A stretch of DNA of 64,000 nucleotides from Mastigamoeba balamuthi (lineage: Eukaryota; Evosea; Mastigamoebida; Mastigamoebidae). Below, piece after piece: positions 24,101 through 33,800 of the stretch (position 1 is its first letter; each line of letters starts with the position of its first letter). The DNA lies in contig CACRSC010000080.1 in NCBI GenBank assembly GCA_902651635.1, forward strand, positions 54,417-118,416, written 5' to 3'. The position numbers and the translations under genes were made by a program. Under the pieces are notes generated by a model. The model saw nothing but the letters and a program-made list of their open reading frames with translations. It was not told the DNA's origin and made no database searches.

Positions 24101-25729
24101 AAGAAGACGGACAAGGAACTACAGGCATCGGGAGACTGTCAGTCGCTCTGCCCCCGCTGTTGCCGCTCGTCTCACGCTCCTCCCTTGCTGCAGTTGTCTT
24201 TGGCGGGCTATACGCCCTACTGTCTGACGCCAGCTTGTCGGAGGAGATGCTGCAGAGCAACGGCGCCTGTGCGATACTGCAGAACGAGAAGTGCCAGCTG
24301 CAGCTGCTGGACCTGCAGATAAACCCGCGCAACGCGGAGTCGTGGGACGAGCTAGGTAGACACTACTGCTCGCAGTTCTTCGACGCCGTCACGGAGGGCA
24401 TGAAGACGCCCGAGGCGCGGCAGTCGGCGATTGTGTTCTACCTGACGGCCGTCCGGTGCTGGGAGCGCGCAGCGCAGTTCGCCCGGGACGAAGCGGAGAA
24501 GTGCGACACCGAGGCGACGATAGCGATGGCCCTCGTCATGGCCGCGCGGTACCTGGCCACCAACACCGAGGAGAAGCGCACGCAGCAGAGGGCGGCGTTG
24601 ACGAGGCTCCAGGCCGCGGCGAGCAGGGCGCAGGAAAACAAGTGGTTCTACCCCCTCGCCGTCGGGGTGCTCGAGCAGAAGCTGGGGAGCTCCCCGGAGC
24701 AGGTGCTGGCGATGTACCACGGGGCCCTCGCGGCCGCGGCGTCGGAGAAGGACGACTGCCAGGTCGAGTGTCTCTACCGCCTGCATTCGTACCGCCTCAA
24801 GCTCGCGGTGGGGTCGCTCGCGAGCTCCGACCTGCTGCTCGAGTATAACTACGCGCCCGACTGCACGGATGCGGTCAGCGACGCTCTCATGGGGCTGAAG
24901 AAGTGCCTGGATATGTGCAACTACTACCACAAGCCTGCGTTCACGGTTGGGAGAGCGGTATTGCCCTCATTCTGACCCTTGCTGCAGCTGGCGGACTACT
25001 TTCTGCACGGCCCGGCGCAGGACCCCAAGATGGCAGTAGAGTTCCTGATACCGTTCTTCAAGCAGCTTGGGAGCCATTGGTTCCAGGTCTGGGTCAACCC
25101 CATCGTCAAGAACTCTCCGTGAGCGCAGCAACTCCTCATCAACGTGGTCCTAACGCCGTGTTTTCTTCAGGCCCGGAATCGCAATGTTCGTCCGCAGGCC
25201 CGACTTCATGGAGCACTACAAGGTCAAGTATTCGAAGCTCTTCTGCGAGGGCCTCGAGCGCATCCACAACTCGGACCTGCTTGTGCGCCTGCTGCAGCGA
25301 GCGCAGGTCCTTGAGTCCAAGAACACCGCGTTCATCCGCGAGCTCTGCCAGCGTACCCTCAACGCCCTCGAGCAGGTCGTTGCGGTGAAGCTCTCCGCCC
25401 AGCAAACGAGCGCCGATGCCGCCCCTGCCCCTGGAGACGCACCACCGGTGCCTGGATCGGCCCCTCCAGCTGACCCGGACAGCGATAGGATCTTGATGCA
25501 AGTCTTCAAGCTCCGCGGCGTGTTCTCCAAGGCGGAGCCGTCTCTGATGCCGAGGCTCGACTCGCTTCTTCGCGAGGCGCACAGGCTTTTCAAGGGGCCC
25601 GGGGCCCTCGCGGCACCGCTCGAGGTGGTCCTCGCAGAGTGCGAGAGCGAGCAGGCACGGAAGCGTGCGCTGCCAGAGGCCAGCGGAGGCAAGCCGTCCA
25701 AGAAGAGGGCTCTGGGGTCGGACAAGTGA
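21185..25729 (+). CDS. CABIN1/HIR3-type subunit of the HIRA histone chaperone
   Basis: Large TPR protein of the HIRA/HIR complex, which deposits histone H3-H4 independently of replication. Seven exons: 21185-21328, 21409-21549, 21828-22770, 22838-24137, 24194-24945, 24988-25118 and 25171-25729; about 1322 residues once one extra base is skipped near 21987. N-terminal TPR blocks (ASQTLYYLAHKNLASVA, YHYQMALEMDATDAAVLYAAGEAAARLGR, LEDARRHLSGAVARNAAHGP) follow the CABIN1 order, and RPRRSSRVQKRQAP matches the basic motif after the TPR region. Introns 1 and 2 appear to use GC donors (CAG|GCACCT and ATG|GCGCGC). Splicing there rebuilds LIHQALDKRKRR and YHYQMALEMD exactly as the family requires. The C-terminus is Lys-rich. 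Confidence 0.85.
21632..21822 (+). repeat. Polypyrimidine repeat in CABIN1/HIR3 intron 2
   Basis: About 190 bp of nearly pure C/T on the + strand built from imperfect copies of CTCTCCTCTCCTCGCTTCCC. It fills most of intron 2 and abuts the 3' splice site, so it may act as an extended polypyrimidine tract. Such tracts can expand and are prone to assembly error. Confidence 0.7.
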
Positions 25730-25805
25730 TTCTCACAACAACAGGCCGTTTGTTTTTTATTTTACAGTCCAGTCAGGCCGCGGGCGACGCCCTCCAGCTG
25801 CACGG

Positions 25806-27047
25806 TCACGGCAGCTCCGCCAGGATCCGCATCGCTTCCCTATCCGTACCGGCCGAGGCTGTGCTCAGCGGGGACAGGTGCTGCGTGAAGTAGCGGACGA
25901 AGTTGACGAGCGGCGGGCGCGAGCCCCTCGGGTGAGCCGCGGCCTGCTGGTCGCGGAGCAGCTCGAGGACGCGGGCCACAGGGAACGGGCACCTGGCCCC
26001 GAACGAGTACTTGTTGTCGGCGGTCGCGGTGTCGTAGAGCAGCAACGCTGCCGCGAGGCCGCTGGCCGCGAGGGTCTCGCCCATCGGAGGCAGCGCCGAC
26101 TGCGGCGACCCAGTCGCGCGGAGGAAGAACTCGTTTGCCAGACGCCCGAGCGCGGCGGACAGCGCTGGCTGCCCGATGCCGCACGCCGCCAGCGAGGCCC
26201 TGACGTTTGTCATGATCGGCGACGACTGCGAGAGGAAGAACATCATGTCCAGGTTCCTCCTCTCGGCGCTCTCGGAGGCGCTTCCCTCCCTTGGACAGCG
26301 GGGCAACCCATCAGAATGGAGGAGACGGGAGAGGGGGGGGGGGGAGGGCCAGCGAGTGGTTGCGGCGCACTTGAACGCGTTGGAGTAGCGGTGGAAGAAG
26401 CAAAAGTCGTTCTGGAGCTGCGGTGCCGTCATCTTGTGGAAGTCGAACGAAAACCAGAACTGCGCCAGCTCCGCGAAGTCCAGCACAGCGCCCACTGGCA
26501 TCCTCTGCGGGCTGGGCGCCTGCTGCCCCCAAAAGGCCCTCCAGGCGTCGAGCACGCCCGACCCCGCCGTCTCTGGGCACGCGGCGCAGAGCTGCTCGAG
26601 CAGCGCCGCCAGGACAGCCGCCTGCTCGTGCAGGAACTCGTGCAGACCCGTCAGGACGGCCACGCTGCCCCGCACGGCCTCCCAGGCGGCCCTGCGCTCG
26701 TCCCTGTCGAGCGCTGCGTAGCCCCTCGCGATGAGGGCGGTGCAACCGCTGTAGCCGCGCATGATGTCGTCGTACTTGCGCGCCTCGTCGAGCAGCGGCC
26801 CGTTGCGCAGGCGCCGCTCGCAGGCGAGCCTCCAGGAGCGCTCCAGCGGCGTGGCTACAGCCTCGTCGCGCGCCTGGGAGCTGCCGAGGCGGGCTGCGGC
26901 GGCCCTCCAGACGCGCTCGTTGCGGGAGACGGAGCGGAGAGAGCGGCAGCAGAGGGCAGCGCTGGCGATGCTGCGGGGGTCCAGCCAGCCCAGCACGGTC
27001 ACCAGGGCCTCCTCGGGGAGGTCCGCCAGGCACGTTCCCGTCTCCAT
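25806..27047 (-). CDS. F-box protein fused to a CYRI (FAM49) domain
   Basis: 386 residues from exons 27047-26371 and 26289-25806. Residues 8-52 form an F-box (LADLPEEALVTVLGWLDPRS...RSVSRNERVWRAAAARL). The rest matches the CYRI/CYRIP Rac1-binding domain found in CYRI-A/B (FAM49) and at the CYFIP N-terminus: YDDIMRGYSGCTALI, WEAVRGSVAVLTGLHEFLHEQAAVLAALL, LDFAELAQFWFSFDFHKM followed by TAPQLQNDFCFFHRY, then a C-terminal half with ALLLYDTATADN, VLELLRDQQ and FVRYFTQHLSP. CYRI normally begins with a myristoylated glycine; here the F-box replaces it. Inferred role: SCF ubiquitin-ligase adaptor recognising or responding to active Rac, linked to the SCAR/WAVE actin pathway. The whole F-box and the first CYRI half lie in one uninterrupted exon, so the fusion is not a splicing artefact. 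Confidence 0.85.
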   Translation of the reverse strand: METGTCLADLPEEALVTVLGWLDPRSIASAALCCRSLRSVSRNERVWRAAAARLGSSQARDEAVATPLERSWRLACERRLRNGPLLDEARKYDDIMRGYSGCTALIARGYAALDRDERRAAWEAVRGSVAVLTGLHEFLHEQAAVLAALLEQLCAACPETAGSGVLDAWRAFWGQQAPSPQRMPVGAVLDFAELAQFWFSFDFHKMTAPQLQNDFCFFHRYSNAFKCAATTRWPSPPPLSRLLHSDGLPRCPREGSASESAERRNLDMMFFLSQSSPIMTNVRASLAACGIGQPALSAALGRLANEFFLRATGSPQSALPPMGETLAASGLAAALLLYDTATADNKYSFGARCPFPVARVLELLRDQQAAAHPRGSRPPLVNFVRYFTQHLSPLSTASAGTDREAMRILAELP

Positions 27048-27228
27048 GCGGCGGTGGGGTTGCTTGTGCGGTACTGGGTCTGGGTTTCGATTTGGTTGTT
27101 TGTTCGCAGGGCAGGTCAGTCAGTTACTTAACTGAACAGGAGTTTAGGAAAAGCTGTCCGTTCAATTAAGTGAATCTTAGCCGGGCGAAAAATCTCGGGA
27201 GGACAAAAATCTCGGGATATCTATATCT

Positions 27229-28389
27229 CTAGAGGATGGTGCATGCTGAGCGCTTTTTCTTGGCAATACGGAAGTGCTCGCTGTCGATGGCGCCTTGCTT
27301 TGACTTGTTGTACTGTTTGATTTCCTTGACCACGCCGACAAAGAGCTCCTGCAGCCCGTCCACCCGACCGAATCATCAGCGAAAATGCACTCGCGACAGA
27401 AAAGCGGACGCAAAGCACGGCGTACGTCGACGTTTGTCCTGGTCTTGGCGCTTGTCTCGAGCAGCGGGACGCCCCACTTGGCCGAGAGCGCCTCTCCCTC
27501 CGCGGGCTGGACGGTGCGCTCGGGCAGGTCCGACTTGTTGGCAGCGAGGATCATGGGGAAGGCGCTCTCCTCCTTGACCCTCAGGATCTGGTCGTGGTAC
27601 TCCTCCACCTTGTCGTAGCTGTGCCTGTCGACCACGCTGTACACCACGATGAACCCGTTGCCTGTCCTGAAGTACTGGTCCCTCATCGCGCTCTGCCGGA
27701 AATCCGTGGTGAGCCGTCGCGAGGCTCGTTGCGGTGGTGGTGGTGGTGCGGTGTGGCAAGGGTTGGATTTTTTGTGTGGTGGTTGGTGCAGTGGCCGAGG
27801 CAAAGGGGGGGAGGAGGAGAGGCAGGGCAGCAGAGCGGACATATTCCTCCTGGCCAGCTGTGTCGAGGATGTCCAGCATGCACAGCTCGTTGTCCACCAT
27901 CAGCGGCTTCCTGTACGAGTTCTCTGGGGTGGCCGGCGGGGGCGCGTGCTGAGCCGTCCGTCCCGTCCAAGGGGCAATGGTAGGGATGGGTTTTGGGAGG
28001 TGCAGCGCATTGCCCTGTCCGTCCCTGTAGAGGGGGAGGACGGGAGGAGGGGGGAGAAGCGCTTCTTTCTCCTCACCGATTGTGGGGTCGTAGTCTGTGC
28101 GGAGGCCAGGCCATTCAGTGCGGGGGGGTCTCGTCTCGCGGAGGGGGCGGGGGGGGTGTCACCTACCCGTGATGAAGTGGTTCTGCGTGAGCTGTATGGT
28201 CAGGCAGGACTTCCCTGCGTGGGTCGCGGGGGGTGGGCGTTGCGTGTGCCGCGAGCGTGAGCGCTACTGGATTCTTTTTGAGTGCACCAATTGGGTGCAA
28301 ATGATGGCGTGGGGGGGCTGCGCTGGGTTACCGACGCCACCGTCGCCCACAATCACCACCCGGTAGAGCTCTACGCGCGTGTCCGCCAT
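27229..28389 (-). CDS. Ras-family small GTPase
   Basis: 197 residues from six exons: 28389-28332, 28214-28167, 28094-28077 (18 nt), 27923-27841, 27692-27426 and 27348-27229; the sum is exactly 198 codons. G1 is GDGGVGKS, switch I DYDPTIENSYR, G3 [23 protein letters not shown]4 NKSD and G5 TSAK. The C-terminus is [10 protein letters not shown], a polybasic stretch plus CAAX box (CTIL, Leu last, which favours geranylgeranylation). Switch and effector residues match true Ras rather than Rho or Rab, although the residue after the first loop glycine is Asp where human Ras has Ala. Expected at the plasma membrane, controlling growth or motility. Confidence 0.93.
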
Positions 28390-28613
28390 CGCCTCGGCGC
28401 CTGTACTGGCGTTTTCGGTCCTCTGTGCGTTTCTTTTTTGAAAGTTGTAGTAGTAGCCGGCTGAGATTTTCCCCCCACAGGTTAAGTATCTTTCAGTTCC
28501 CCAACTCGACCCCCTCCCCTGACGCCCCCGTCCGCTCTCCGCGCACCGGGAGGCGGCATCCCGACCGCGGGAGCCCGCGCCCACCCGCGTTCCTCCATTC
28601 TCGCACCACGCAG

Positions 28614-28659
28614 AAGATATTTGATTGCGTCAGAGAGTGGGAATATCTGGAAAATATCC
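28614..28659 (+). promoter_or_regulatory. Cluster of ATATCT-type elements upstream of CSL4
   Basis: AGATATTTG, GAATATCTGG and AAAATATCCC occur within 46 bp, ending 47 bp before the CSL4 start codon. This is one of the densest groups of the recurrent motif in the window. Confidence 0.35.
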
Positions 28660-28705
28660 CGAAATCTTGCTCCCTCGTCTGCGCCGCCGAGAACACAGAG
28701 AGAGA

Positions 28706-29320
28706 ATGGCTGCAGCTGTGGGCGAGTGGGTCGTCCCGGGCATGCGCCTGGGCTCCGCCAGCGACTACGAGCCCGGCCAGGGCTCCTACGTCCGCGGCGC
28801 GCACCTCTACGCCTCGGTCGTCGGCGTCGCCGAGCAGCGCCCCGGCAGCGCCCGCCCGTCGCTCCACGTCGTCGCCCCGCGCCCGGCGCCCGTCCACCCG
28901 GCCATCGGCAGCCGCGCGACCGCCCGCGTGACGCGCATCACGGCGCGGCACGCGGCGGCGGAGATCCTGTGCGTGGGCGGGGCGCCCGTGCGGGAGGCGT
29001 TCAGCGGGATCATACGGGCGCAGGACGTGCGGGCGGCCGACATCGACAGCGTCTGCGTGGGCGCGTGCTTCAGGCCCGGCGACGTCGTCGAGGCCGAGGT
29101 CATCTCGCTGGGCGACGCGCGGTCGCTGTACCTCAGCACTGCGCGCGAGGAGCTCGGCGTCGTCTACGCGCGCAGCGCTGCGGGGGCCCCGATGACGGCC
29201 GCGGGGACCGACAGGATGCTCTGCCCCCTCACGCGCTCCTACGAGCAGCGCAAGGTCGCCAAGGCCCCCGAGGCCCAGCAGGAGGCCCAGGCACAGGCCC
29301 AGGCACAGGCACCCCAATAA
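28706..29320 (+). CDS. CSL4: RNA exosome cap subunit CSL4 (EXOSC1)
   Basis: Intronless, 204 residues. CSL4 is one of the three S1/KH cap proteins of the nine-subunit exosome, which degrades and trims RNA in nucleus and cytoplasm. The N-terminal domain starts VVPGMRLGSASDYEPGQGSYVRGAHLYASVVG, the family signature. An S1 domain follows with IGSRATARVTRITARHAAAEILCVGG and FRPGDVVEAEVISLGDARSLYLSTA. Conserved end of domain: GVVYARS, then a short segment MLCPLTRSYEQRKVAK. The last 20 residues are a Gln/Ala repeat tail not usual for the family. Confidence 0.93.
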   Translation: MAAAVGEWVVPGMRLGSASDYEPGQGSYVRGAHLYASVVGVAEQRPGSARPSLHVVAPRPAPVHPAIGSRATARVTRITARHAAAEILCVGGAPVREAFSGIIRAQDVRAADIDSVCVGACFRPGDVVEAEVISLGDARSLYLSTAREELGVVYARSAAGAPMTAAGTDRMLCPLTRSYEQRKVAKAPEAQQEAQAQAQAQAPQ

Positions 29321-29647
29321 GCAACAACGCCAGAGCCTTCGGTCGAGAAAGCTGGGGGGGGGGGACCATGCGTGGAGTGATACGGAATGTCGCAGCGAGC
29401 CCGGTTCCGGCGTTGTCGTGTTTCAATCACAGCGCTTCAGAGGTTGTTTTGTGCACGCAATTCCTTGTCCATCCGGCATGCGGCATGCGTGGCCTTCGAG
29501 AGCTTCTCTTTGCTGCTTCGATGACACGAGGCTGCGGAGATTTCAGGGGCCGTGAAAGATCTGCCGCGAGAGTGTCGGTTCCTCATCAGGGTCCGCTCGG
29601 GCCGGGGCGCTACGAATCAGCTCCCGCACAAGTACTGGCACAACTCT

Positions 29648-30190
29648 AAATTCCTTGCGAGAGAAGTAGAGGCCCCAGAAGCGCATTCGCCGAGCCTGCT
29701 CCACGTCCGGCTCAGCTCCTACGTGTCGCAACTGACGAGGAGGCCACTGTGGCGACCGCGGACGAGGGCTACATGGGAAAGCGGCTGGACCTCACATGCA
29801 CCTCAGACGCGCGCTTCGCCCAGAAGGGCGAACACGCTTTCATTTCGCAGCAAGGTGCGTTCGTTCTTGTCCCCCCCCCCGCTCCCGCACGGGTGCAAGC
29901 ACGAGGGAGTCGTGATGGGAGGGGCATGTAGCGCTAGCGCACGTTCGTCATCGCTTTTCTACCGTGCCCTTTCGTGTTCGCCCTCGGCAGACGGTACCAA
30001 TCCGGTAGGCTGGCCGACGATAAGATGCCACCGTACTGTCTTAAGGCGCTGCTGGGTGCACGACATATCCGAACTCAAGGAGCCCTCAATCGACGTGGTT
30101 CATCGTTGCCGAGGACGACCGGACGTGCTTGGGAAAGCACACCAAGAACAGGATCCTGCCTGAGCCTTCCTTTCGACATCCCCAGCAGGT
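29648..30190 (+). pseudogene. Coding-like exons, probably a decayed or unassigned gene
   Basis: Two stretches have codon use typical of real exons here. One covers about 29660-29854 (TADEGYMGKRLDLTCTSDAR...GEHAFISQQ, ending at a good GTGCGT donor). The other, after CCTCGGCAG at 29990, holds VLRRCWVHDISELKEPSIDVV in one frame and then TWFIVAEDDRTCLGKHTKNR in another, ending at a GTGCGC donor (30189). The jump of frame between the last two pieces suggests a frame break. No family is recognised. It could be a pseudogene, or a functional gene with a sequencing error and further exons I cannot place. Confidence 0.35.
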
Positions 30191-30851
30191 GCGCAAGCAC
30201 TGGGTGGGGGCTCTCCTCCTTCGTTTCATTGTGTTGCTGTGTTGTTGAGTTGCTCGTCCCCTCGCTTGCTTGCGCGGTTGTCTTCTGTTGCCCTTCCTCG
30301 CAAAGTAGGGGAATGCTGTGTGACGCTTGGTTGCCTTACTCGGGGGGTGGTCTGCAGTGGCTCGCCGCTGCGGTTTCAACCCAGCCCGCTAAGCACGGAG
30401 ATGTTGCCTTCATTCCCCTTACCTTTCTTGTCTAGGGCGAGTGATTTCATCTTGTTGCTTCCCCTGTGTGTGTTCTCTTGTGTTGCTTCCGCTCGCACTT
30501 GGTTATTTGGCGTACGTATAAATGACCTCAGCTCCCTCTCTGTCTGGCATTATTTGTCCCCCACTCAGTCTCCCTCTTTTCCAGAGCGATTGCGCAGGTC
30601 GGATTGATTATTGAAGTCGTCAGCAGAGGCGGAAGACAGAAGAGCACCACCGCAACGATGCAAGATTTACGGAATGTGCTGTGTGAAGCAAAGTGATTGA
30701 TCAATGACTTGTCAAAGTGTGTTTTATCTGCAGGGTTGCTTCAAAAGGGGAGCAACAGATGAAGAGCTCGGCACGTAGCCAGCTCTTTCTTGACACCATT
30801 GTCACGCGGGCCACCTTCTTCTTCTCTCCAGCCGGGCTCCAAGCCTGGGGC
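30191..30851. other. Intergenic region
   Basis: About 660 bp with low coding potential. Contains a TATAAAT-like box at 30517-30523 with no gene start I can attach to it. It also serves as the 3' flank of the convergent glucan lyase fusion gene. Confidence 0.35.
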
Positions 30852-33800
30852 TCACAGCATACCTCCGACGAACGAGCACCTGCACTTGTTGTGCAGGCGC
30901 CTCGGGGCGACAGCCTCGGTCGAGTGCTCGGGCGCGACCTCCTCGCCGTACGAGACGATCATGGTGTCCCACAGCGGGATCGGGCGGTGCTCAAACGCCA
31001 CCCACACGTCGAAGCGCTGCTCCCCGGCGGGGACGTTGGACGGGCGAGGGCCCGCCAGGTACCTGTGCGTCGGGTACACCACGGTCCTGTCGCGGTCGGC
31101 GTAGGTCCTCTGGTTCCAGAGAGGCCTGTGCTCGTGGCCCTCGGGCAGCGGCAGCCTCTGGTCGCCCTTGTCGGTCTTGATGGTCATGCCGCCCACGCCG
31201 CTGCCGTTGTAGAGGCTGACGTGCAGCTCGCAGAACGTGTTGCTGGGGTTGAGCTCGCTGTGGTTGTGGTACCCGCAGTCGACGCCGAAGCCCGCCGCCC
31301 AGAACTGGACCGAGCACACCGCGGTCTGGCCGACCCTGACGTGGATGTAGTTCGAGTTGTAGAAGTTGGAGACGTTGTTGTACTGCGCCCACTGCATGAT
31401 GCCCTCGTTCTGGTCGTGGCACCAGCTCAGCTGCCTCGCGTCGCTGATGTACTCGGGCGCCGTCGACAGCTTGGTGAACACCGCGAAGACCGAGCCCTGG
31501 CCGCCGCTCTCCACGAAGGGCTCTGTTCCCGCGTGCTCGTTAGACACGACGCGCAGAGAGTCGAGGGCACTCACCGAGCAGCTGGACCGACCTCGTGTCC
31601 TGGTCGCGGCGGAGCAGCATCGGCAGGCGAGGGCTGTTGAGGTCGCCGAGGATCTGCTTGATGTAGCTCGTCTGGCCGTCGGCCATCCCGGGGATGAAGG
31701 CGCGGGTCCTGGGGGCGAGCGAGAAGAACTGCAGCGAGTACGCGCCCGTGGTGCCCGAGCTCAGCACGAACGGCGAGGTGCACATGGCGACGTCGACGTT
31801 CGTCGACGAGCCGAAGGTCGAGAAGGGCACGACGATGGAGCCGTCGGCGGCCCTCTCGGTCTCGACGACCCTGAAGATGGGGTGCTCGGTCATGCGCGTC
31901 AGCGGGTGGTGGTGCAGGCCCTCCATCCTGCCGGTGTTGTTGATGACGACGACCTGGCTGTCGGGGTCCTCGTAGTACCCGGGCACGTCGTAGCCCACCG
32001 TGGCGATGCCCAGCGAGCCGTTGCCGTTGTAGTCGGCAACGGCGATGCGGGCGGCCGACGCGGTCGAGAGCTGGTACTTGGTGAACGTGAGGTGGCCCGC
32101 CGACATGTCGGGCCCGCACTTGTAGACGAAGACGCCCTCGTACGGGTGCGGCCCGCGGGCTGCGACGAGGATCTCGTCGTTGCCGTCGTGGTCGATGTCC
32201 GCCGCGATGATGTGGTGGGCCGGGCCCTCCTCGAGGCTGTTGGGGTCGCCGTAGATGTCGACGATGTGGCGGACCCACTCGTCGCCGTCGCGGTCGGGAG
32301 TGTAGAAGGCGACGACGTTGCCGTGGAACGGCTCCACCGTGGCGATGCACCTCACGCCGTTGATCCTGCAGTAGTTCACGTTGCCGCAGCCGCGGAACTT
32401 GCTCTCGACCGGGCGAGACTCGTCGCCGGCCGTCAGGTGCTCCATCTGTGAGCATCATGTGTGTCAGCGGATCGTCTGGTGACCACATGCAGACGCGTTA
32501 AAAGCAAAGACGCACCGAGAAGGTCCCGCTCTGCTGGCAGTACTGGACGCGGATGAGGCCCTCATAGCACGCGAGGGTGAACGCCTGCAGGCCGTTGTCG
32601 AGGTTCTCCAGGGCGACCTCGTGGATGATGTGCAGAGGCTTGCCAACTGCACCCCGAGTCCCGGTCAGATTGGTTCAAAGACGATGAAGCAAGCGCACTC
32701 TCGATCCTGGTGAACTCCCACTCGGTGGCAGTCCTGATGTCGCCCCTCGGCGCGGTGAACAGGCACAGCGTAACCGGCGTGTTGTGCAGGTCCTCCTGCG
32801 CTCCGACGATGGGCAGTCCCAGAACCTGCGAGAGAGCATCACAGCGTCAGAACCGAACCTGCAACAGCCGCGGGGTGCGGACCTGGACGCGCTCCGTGTC
32901 GGTGAAGTGGCCGACGCGCAGCCTGTGCATCGAGATGCACTTGCCGATGTAGTGCGTGGCCCACTGCGCGGTGGAGGCGGGGCCGGGGTTCTCGAGCCAG
33001 CAGATCTTGCCGCCGTTGACGTCGGGGTGGATCATGTTGGGCCCGTACTGGTAGCACGTCACGAGGTCGATCAGGCCGTTGCCCGTGATGTCGTAGTGGT
33101 CCGTCGCGACGGCTCCCTCGAGCTTCTGGATCAGCCTCGGGGGCGCCCACTGCCCGTTGCCGAGGTTCCTGTACAGCATCATCTCGCCGCGCTGCAGGCC
33201 GTACGCCACGATGTCGGGCCTGCCGCTCTGGCTGAGGTCCGAGGCGTCGACCCAGTACCCGTCGTGCAGCTGGTCGAAGAGCACGTTGGGCTGCTCGAAC
33301 AGCGGCACCTGGCGCAGCACCAGCCTCACCGTGCACACCTCGCCCGTGTTCTTGGGCTCGGCCTGCGCGAGCCTCACGTACGTGATGCGCAGCGTGTTGT
33401 CGACCGTGTAGCAGATGTTCAGGTTGTTGAAGAGCGCCGTGACGTCGGCGACGCGGGCAGGCTCGACGGTCTGGCCGCCGGGCGTCGTGACCTCGACCGA
33501 GTAGCGGTTGAAGAGGTTGTTGTGCGGCCTGTCGTGGAGCAGCGCGACGACCAGCCAGCGGTTCTCCGTGGGGCTCTTGTTGTGGACGCAGGTCAGCCTG
33601 ACCGAGCGCATCGTGAGGACGTTGTCGCTGGAGCAGACGGTGTTGCAGATCCTGATGTGCTTGTACTGGTCCTTGCACCCGCGCGCCTCGTCGAAGGCTC
33701 CACGGACGGGGCTGGCGGCCCTCGAGTCGTCGTCGAGGTACAGGTTGTAGCCGCAAGTGCCCAGCGACGGCACGCCCGGGAACACGTTGATCGTCACGGG

